Assembly (NCBI GenBank): GCA_014843695.1
Contig: CM026386.1
Location: 13,843,333-13,907,332, forward strand
Reading direction: 5' to 3'
From: Archivesica marissinica
Taxonomy: Eukaryota > Mollusca > Bivalvia > Venerida > Vesicomyidae
Length of the DNA: 64,000 bases
Part shown: piece by piece, positions 62,101 through 64,000 of the stretch
Layout of the letters: each line of letters opens with the position of its first letter
How positions within the stretch are numbered: the stretch's first letter is position 1
The notes under the pieces: model-generated
What the model saw: the letters and a program-made list of their open reading frames with translations, nothing else
Databases searched by the model: none
Told to the model about the DNA's origin: nothing
Program-made: the position numbers and the translations under genes

Positions 62101-63715
62101 GAGGTAAGTGTCTTGCCTAAGGACCCACCACCTTGGTTCTGATGGGGCTCGAACTCGCAACTACTTGGTGGAAGTCGTGATAGCGCAGTGGATGCGCGTT
62201 CGCTTCAGGTGCGAAAGGTCCGGAGTTCAAGCCCCGCTGGAGCCGTTACGATTGTGCCCTTAGGCAAGGCATTTAAATTCCACGTTGCCTCGTCTCTCTC
62301 CCTCGTGGCAATGGATTCCATCAGGAATGAGGTTTCGAGAGTGATTGATATAAGTTGAAAGAACTTGTTTCGCAATAGAGCTAAAATAAATTTGTATAAA
62401 CTAACTACTTGGTTACAAAGCAGACACCGCAAATGTTACATCACAGAGGCTCCAAATCTTAGCAGTGCTCATTCTAGATTGCGACTTTGGAGAAATAGTC
62501 GCCCTAGGGACCCTGACTTTGCTTCCTGGGGGCCCTATTTCTTCCTAAGAATTATTTTCTCCAGTGAGATACACTTTCCCATTATTAAGCACTTCCGTCC
62601 GCCTCCGTGGTCGAGTGGTTACTGTCACTGACTTGTATACCACTGTTACCTATCATCACTGATGGTCGCGGGTTCGAGCCCCGCTCAGACCGTGTCTCAT
62701 TTATATGAAAAAGTTGGCAGTTTCTTACGGAGGTTGGTGCACCCAAGTACTGGTTAACCGCTGGAGCCTGCCCAGGAAAGGTGTTGTTGGGTAAACTGCC
62801 CGCCGGCGATATAGCCCAAAATGGTGCTGATGCAGGCGTAAAACCCGAAATATAACATAACATGTACATATTATGTCTGTAACCTGTGGTTTGCCGTTGA
62901 TTTCAGCATTATTTGGCTTCATCCAGTATGGTGTACATATCAATGGCTACATACGAACGGACGGACAAGTGAAGATGTGGGTCGGTAGACGATCCAAGAC
63001 CAAACAAACATTCCCAGATATGCTGGATAATATGGTAGTAATTTCTTTGAACTGTTTATGTTAGACGGACAAACGACTGGATTTTAATAGTATTCAAACA
63101 TTCCTAAAAGTTTAAACTTTATTTATTTTACAACGATTGCGAAGCAAGTTCTAACTACTGATATTAATCACTCCCGTTGGCGCGGATGAAAGCATGTATG
63201 GTCATTTGTGTGGGAGGAAACCGAAGTACCCGGAGAAAATCCACCTGTCCAATCCCATCCCACATACTTCCCAGTCCGAGGATCGAACCCGGGTTGCATT
63301 GGTGAGAAGCGAGCGCGCTAACCACTGCGCTACAGTAATCAGACCTTAAATAAGGAATATGATGCCATGAATGTCCACACACACTGGTAACCAACATTTC
63401 AGTAGAATCACTCACAGGCTCATAGCATACCCTCGACCCCCCTCCCTAGATTTACTACATCCTGGGACCATGTTACAACCCAAAATACATTGTAGCATCA
63501 ATCAAATATCATTTCTAGTAAAACATTCATTCTGAAACAAATGACGTATGTAAAATAAATAGGAACAAACCTATGCACACTATCTATATATTGCAGTGTG
63601 CCGGTGGCCTGGGCTCGGGCCTCGGCGTTAGAGAGTGTGCTATCAATGAATGCCAGGAAGAAGCCTCGGTGGATGACGAGACCCTAAAACAGCTCAAGCA
63701 TGTCGGATCCCTAAG
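56029..63715 (+). CDS. Gene B: Nudix hydrolase, DUF4743 / YJR142W-like (3' partial)
   Basis: Six exons with matching phase give about 220 residues from ATG 56029; the gene continues past the window. The N-terminal part (residues 1-140) matches the DUF4743 layout: a leading helix LLKLVASLNNFKF, a strand FYIGGHRVGVIP, and FVTLRGWRNE with MYGVYFRLGEPPLCHVERAG. The Nudix part follows: FGFIQYGVHINGYIR, KMWVGRRSKTKQTFPDMLDN, AGGLGSG and INECQEEAS. Known family: yeast YJR142W, its fission-yeast homologue and plant NUDT20/24 remove damaged or oxy/oxo forms of thiamine diphosphate. The same role here is inferred. The family's usual KEC..EEAS is NEC..EEAS here; the Glu ligands for metal are kept. SINEs and fold-back elements fill the introns. 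Confidence 0.85.
56386..56630 (+). mobile_element. SINE family A with an internal deletion
   Basis: It has the head tagtccagtggtaacacgct. The B box ggttcga joins directly to ggtctcgtgtcggtgctt, so about 60 bases of the body are lost. The 3' end is gatgataaataaacgtaa. Confidence 0.78.
56902..57047 (+). CDS. Gene B exon 2, DUF4743 strand block
   Basis: The acceptor is ttatttcag and the donor is gtatag. It encodes KELGNAECVSFYIGGHRVGV, IPGDVVKELVNYPDVFKIV and DADGAKN. FYI-G-RVG and YPDVF are the conserved points of this family. Confidence 0.83.
57165..57440 (-). mobile_element. SINE family A, reverse
   Basis: It has the 3' end tttatttatcgtcgctaccg, the body agtcctatctgaaagactgt, and the head gttaaccactggactacaga. 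Confidence 0.78.
57535..57815 (+). mobile_element. SINE family A, forward
   Basis: It has the head tccagttgttaacgtgctgg, the B box ggttcgatccc, and the 3' end gtagcgacgataaataaacg. It faces the copy at 57165. Confidence 0.8.
57890..58142 (-). mobile_element. SINE family C, reverse
   Basis: It has the tail acaacgattgcgaagcaagt, the body gagaaaacccacctgtccga, and the head taaccactgcgctaatcgga. It ends 35 bases before the gene B exon 3. Confidence 0.78.
58177..58305 (+). CDS. Gene B exon 3, FVTLRGWRNE block
   Basis: The acceptor is tatcttcag and the donor is gtatgt. It encodes SKVVELHERLSTVDERSKAI and then FVTLRGWRNE, the best conserved DUF4743 motif. The last 30 bases with 31 intron bases form the unit of the array that follows. 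Confidence 0.83.
58306..59065 (+). repeat. 61-bp array derived from the gene B exon 3 donor
   Basis: About 12 units. Each holds the end of exon 3 (tttgtgactcttcgaggctg, gagaaatgag), the donor gtatgt, and 31 intron bases. Some units are shortened, and two lose the ctgg block. The period is not a multiple of three. Confidence 0.86.
59066..59389. other. Gene B intron 3, no element recognised
   Basis: I see no exon, SINE or array in this stretch. A short palindrome-like piece (aataatggtcaaaacgg) was not pursued. Confidence 0.45.
59390..59995. mobile_element. Fold-back element with nested palindrome
   Basis: A near-perfect hairpin spans 59394-59536 (agtatcaactgtggtatatc / gatataccacggttgatact) with a tight loop at gaaatatatttc. 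An outer partner (gggttattctgcgatata / tatattgcagaataaccc; attctaacacgact / gtcgtgttagaat) lies at 59925-59992. Confidence 0.77.
60035..60290 (-). mobile_element. SINE family A, reverse, head lost
   Basis: It has the 3' end tttatttatcgtcgctacca and the body gtcccaaatgaaagactgtt. It ends at agggtcagacgggggatcga. Confidence 0.77.
60540..60800 (+). mobile_element. SINE family D, full
   Basis: It has the head tccgtcgtcgagtggttaag, the B box cgggttcgagccccgc, the body cggaggttggtgcacccaag, and the tail ctggcgtaaaacccgaaat. Confidence 0.8.
60870..61800. mobile_element. Possible DNA element of about 930 bp
   Basis: The left edge (acagtcccacctccccaaac) and right edge (ttgctctagagagactgtat) share an inverted acagt..actgt start. 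Repeated cacctcccaggagcgacacc / aacctctctacaacaacc motifs occur near each end. No transposase was seen. Tentative. Confidence 0.45.
61840..61903 (+). CDS. Gene B exon 4, short
   Basis: The acceptor is gaatgtttcag and the donor is gtaaga. It encodes MYGVYFRLGEPPLCHVERAG plus Cys. An internal atatttcag could act as an alternative acceptor. It fits the family's ExxxxxxERA segment. Confidence 0.82.
62015..62160 (-). mobile_element. SINE family B relative, reverse, decayed
   Basis: It has ctcgattgtgaaataaatgt, tgaaatccatcgccattagg and ggtaagtgtcttgcctaagg, then a decayed B box ggggctcgaactcgc. Confidence 0.62.
62168..62405 (+). mobile_element. SINE family B, full
   Basis: It has the head gtcgtgatagcgcagtggat, the B-box region gttcaagccccgc, and the tail gcaatagagctaaaataaat. 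Confidence 0.8.
62463..62595. mobile_element. MITE family G, partial
   Basis: It has gctcattctagattgcgact, ggaccctgactttgcttcct and ttttctccagtgagatacac. It is cut by the next SINE. Confidence 0.62.
62594..62862 (+). mobile_element. SINE family D, full
   Basis: It has the head gtccgcctccgtggtcgagt, the B box cgggttcgagccccgc, and the tail gatgcaggcgtaaaacccg. It ends 45 bases before the gene B exon 5. Confidence 0.8.
62907..63034 (+). CDS. Gene B exon 5, start of the Nudix domain
   Basis: The acceptor is gttgatttcag and the donor is gtagta. It encodes LFGFIQYGVHINGYIRTDGQ and then KMWVGRRSKTKQTFPDMLDN. The W..RRS..K.T.P..LDN motif is diagnostic. Asp follows Pro where Gly is usual. Confidence 0.87.
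63108..63345 (-). mobile_element. SINE family C, reverse
   Basis: It has the tail acaacgattgcgaagcaagt, the body ggagaaaatccacctgtcca, and the head gctaaccactgcgctacagt. Confidence 0.77.
63597..63715 (+). CDS. Gene B exon 6, Nudix box
   Basis: The acceptor is tatattgcag and the donor is gtagct. It encodes CAGGLGSGLGVRECAINECQ then EEASVDDETLKQLKHVGS. AGG and ECQEEAS hold the metal-binding glutamates of the Nudix box. It ends in phase 2, so at least one more exon lies beyond the window. Confidence 0.85.
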
Positions 63716-63825
63716 GTAGCTACTAGAACTAGGTCAAATCTTGACCTATGCCAGATTATCCAAATTAATGTTCCGTCAATCCAATGCAACGTGTTTCTAT
63801 GTTTGATGTCTGTATGATTCAGAGA

Positions 63826-64000
63826 GTGTGTGTGTTTACGTTTATTTATCGTCGCTGCCGGTTGCCCATATGAGCGACACCTCCTGAAGAGATTAGTTAT
63901 TTTAGATTTTGGAGGATAGTGCATGATACAGACAGAGACCAGACCCATTACAGAGTCTCCTCTGGTTCTTTTACGTGTAAGGTGTACAGCACTGACGCGA
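63826..64000 (-). mobile_element. SINE family A, reverse, runs off the window
   Basis: It has the 3' end tttatttatcgtcgctgccg and the body gagtctcctctggttctttt. Its head lies beyond the end. Confidence 0.77.

Overview
This is a window of an animal nuclear genome. Short coding exons with GT..AG borders sit in long introns full of tRNA-derived SINEs, miniature inverted-repeat elements (MITEs), fold-back DNA and minisatellites. There are no operons, ribosome binding sites or CRISPR arrays. The mix of several tRNA-headed SINE families, palindromic MITEs and many minisatellites suggests a mollusc, probably a bivalve. That is an inference from repeat style; no species-specific gene was recognised.

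Gene A (+ strand, 79 to 41665, 5' end outside the window) was rebuilt from 26 exons by following splice sites and codon phase. It gives about 1,500 residues. The N-terminal third is charged, proline-rich and partly coiled-coil. A globular middle part follows, then four degenerate nucleoside-diphosphate-kinase-like (NDPK) segments, and a stop at 41663-41665. The third segment is the most complete: it keeps an IKP strand, an ENAV motif and an RGVFG motif, but has Tyr where the catalytic His should be. I suspect a ciliary or axonemal protein of the DNAAF8-like type, but only the NDPK-like architecture is well supported.

Gene B (+ strand, 56029 to 63715, 3' end outside the window) has six exons. 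It encodes the start of a Nudix hydrolase of the DUF4743 / YJR142W / plant NUDT20-24 type. Signature blocks are FVTLRGWRNE, YGVHINGY, KMWVGRRSKTKQT and a Nudix-like ECQEEAS.

No gene was found between 41666 and 56028. That stretch holds the likely 3' UTR of gene A, a 33-bp array, MITEs, SINEs, an insertion with an 8-bp target duplication, and a 2.8-kb satellite of about 57-bp units with a roughly 794-bp higher-order repeat.

The most unusual pattern is that many minisatellites start exactly at splice junctions and are built from exon-plus-intron sequence. Each unit therefore carries a copy of the 3' or 5' splice site. This occurs at the exons starting near 5535 and ending at 7998, 18817, 21665 and 58305. 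Weaker cases lie at 11076, 14427 and 33280. In two arrays the unit is a multiple of three and the reading frame stays open, so a shift in splice-site choice would add peptide repeats in frame.
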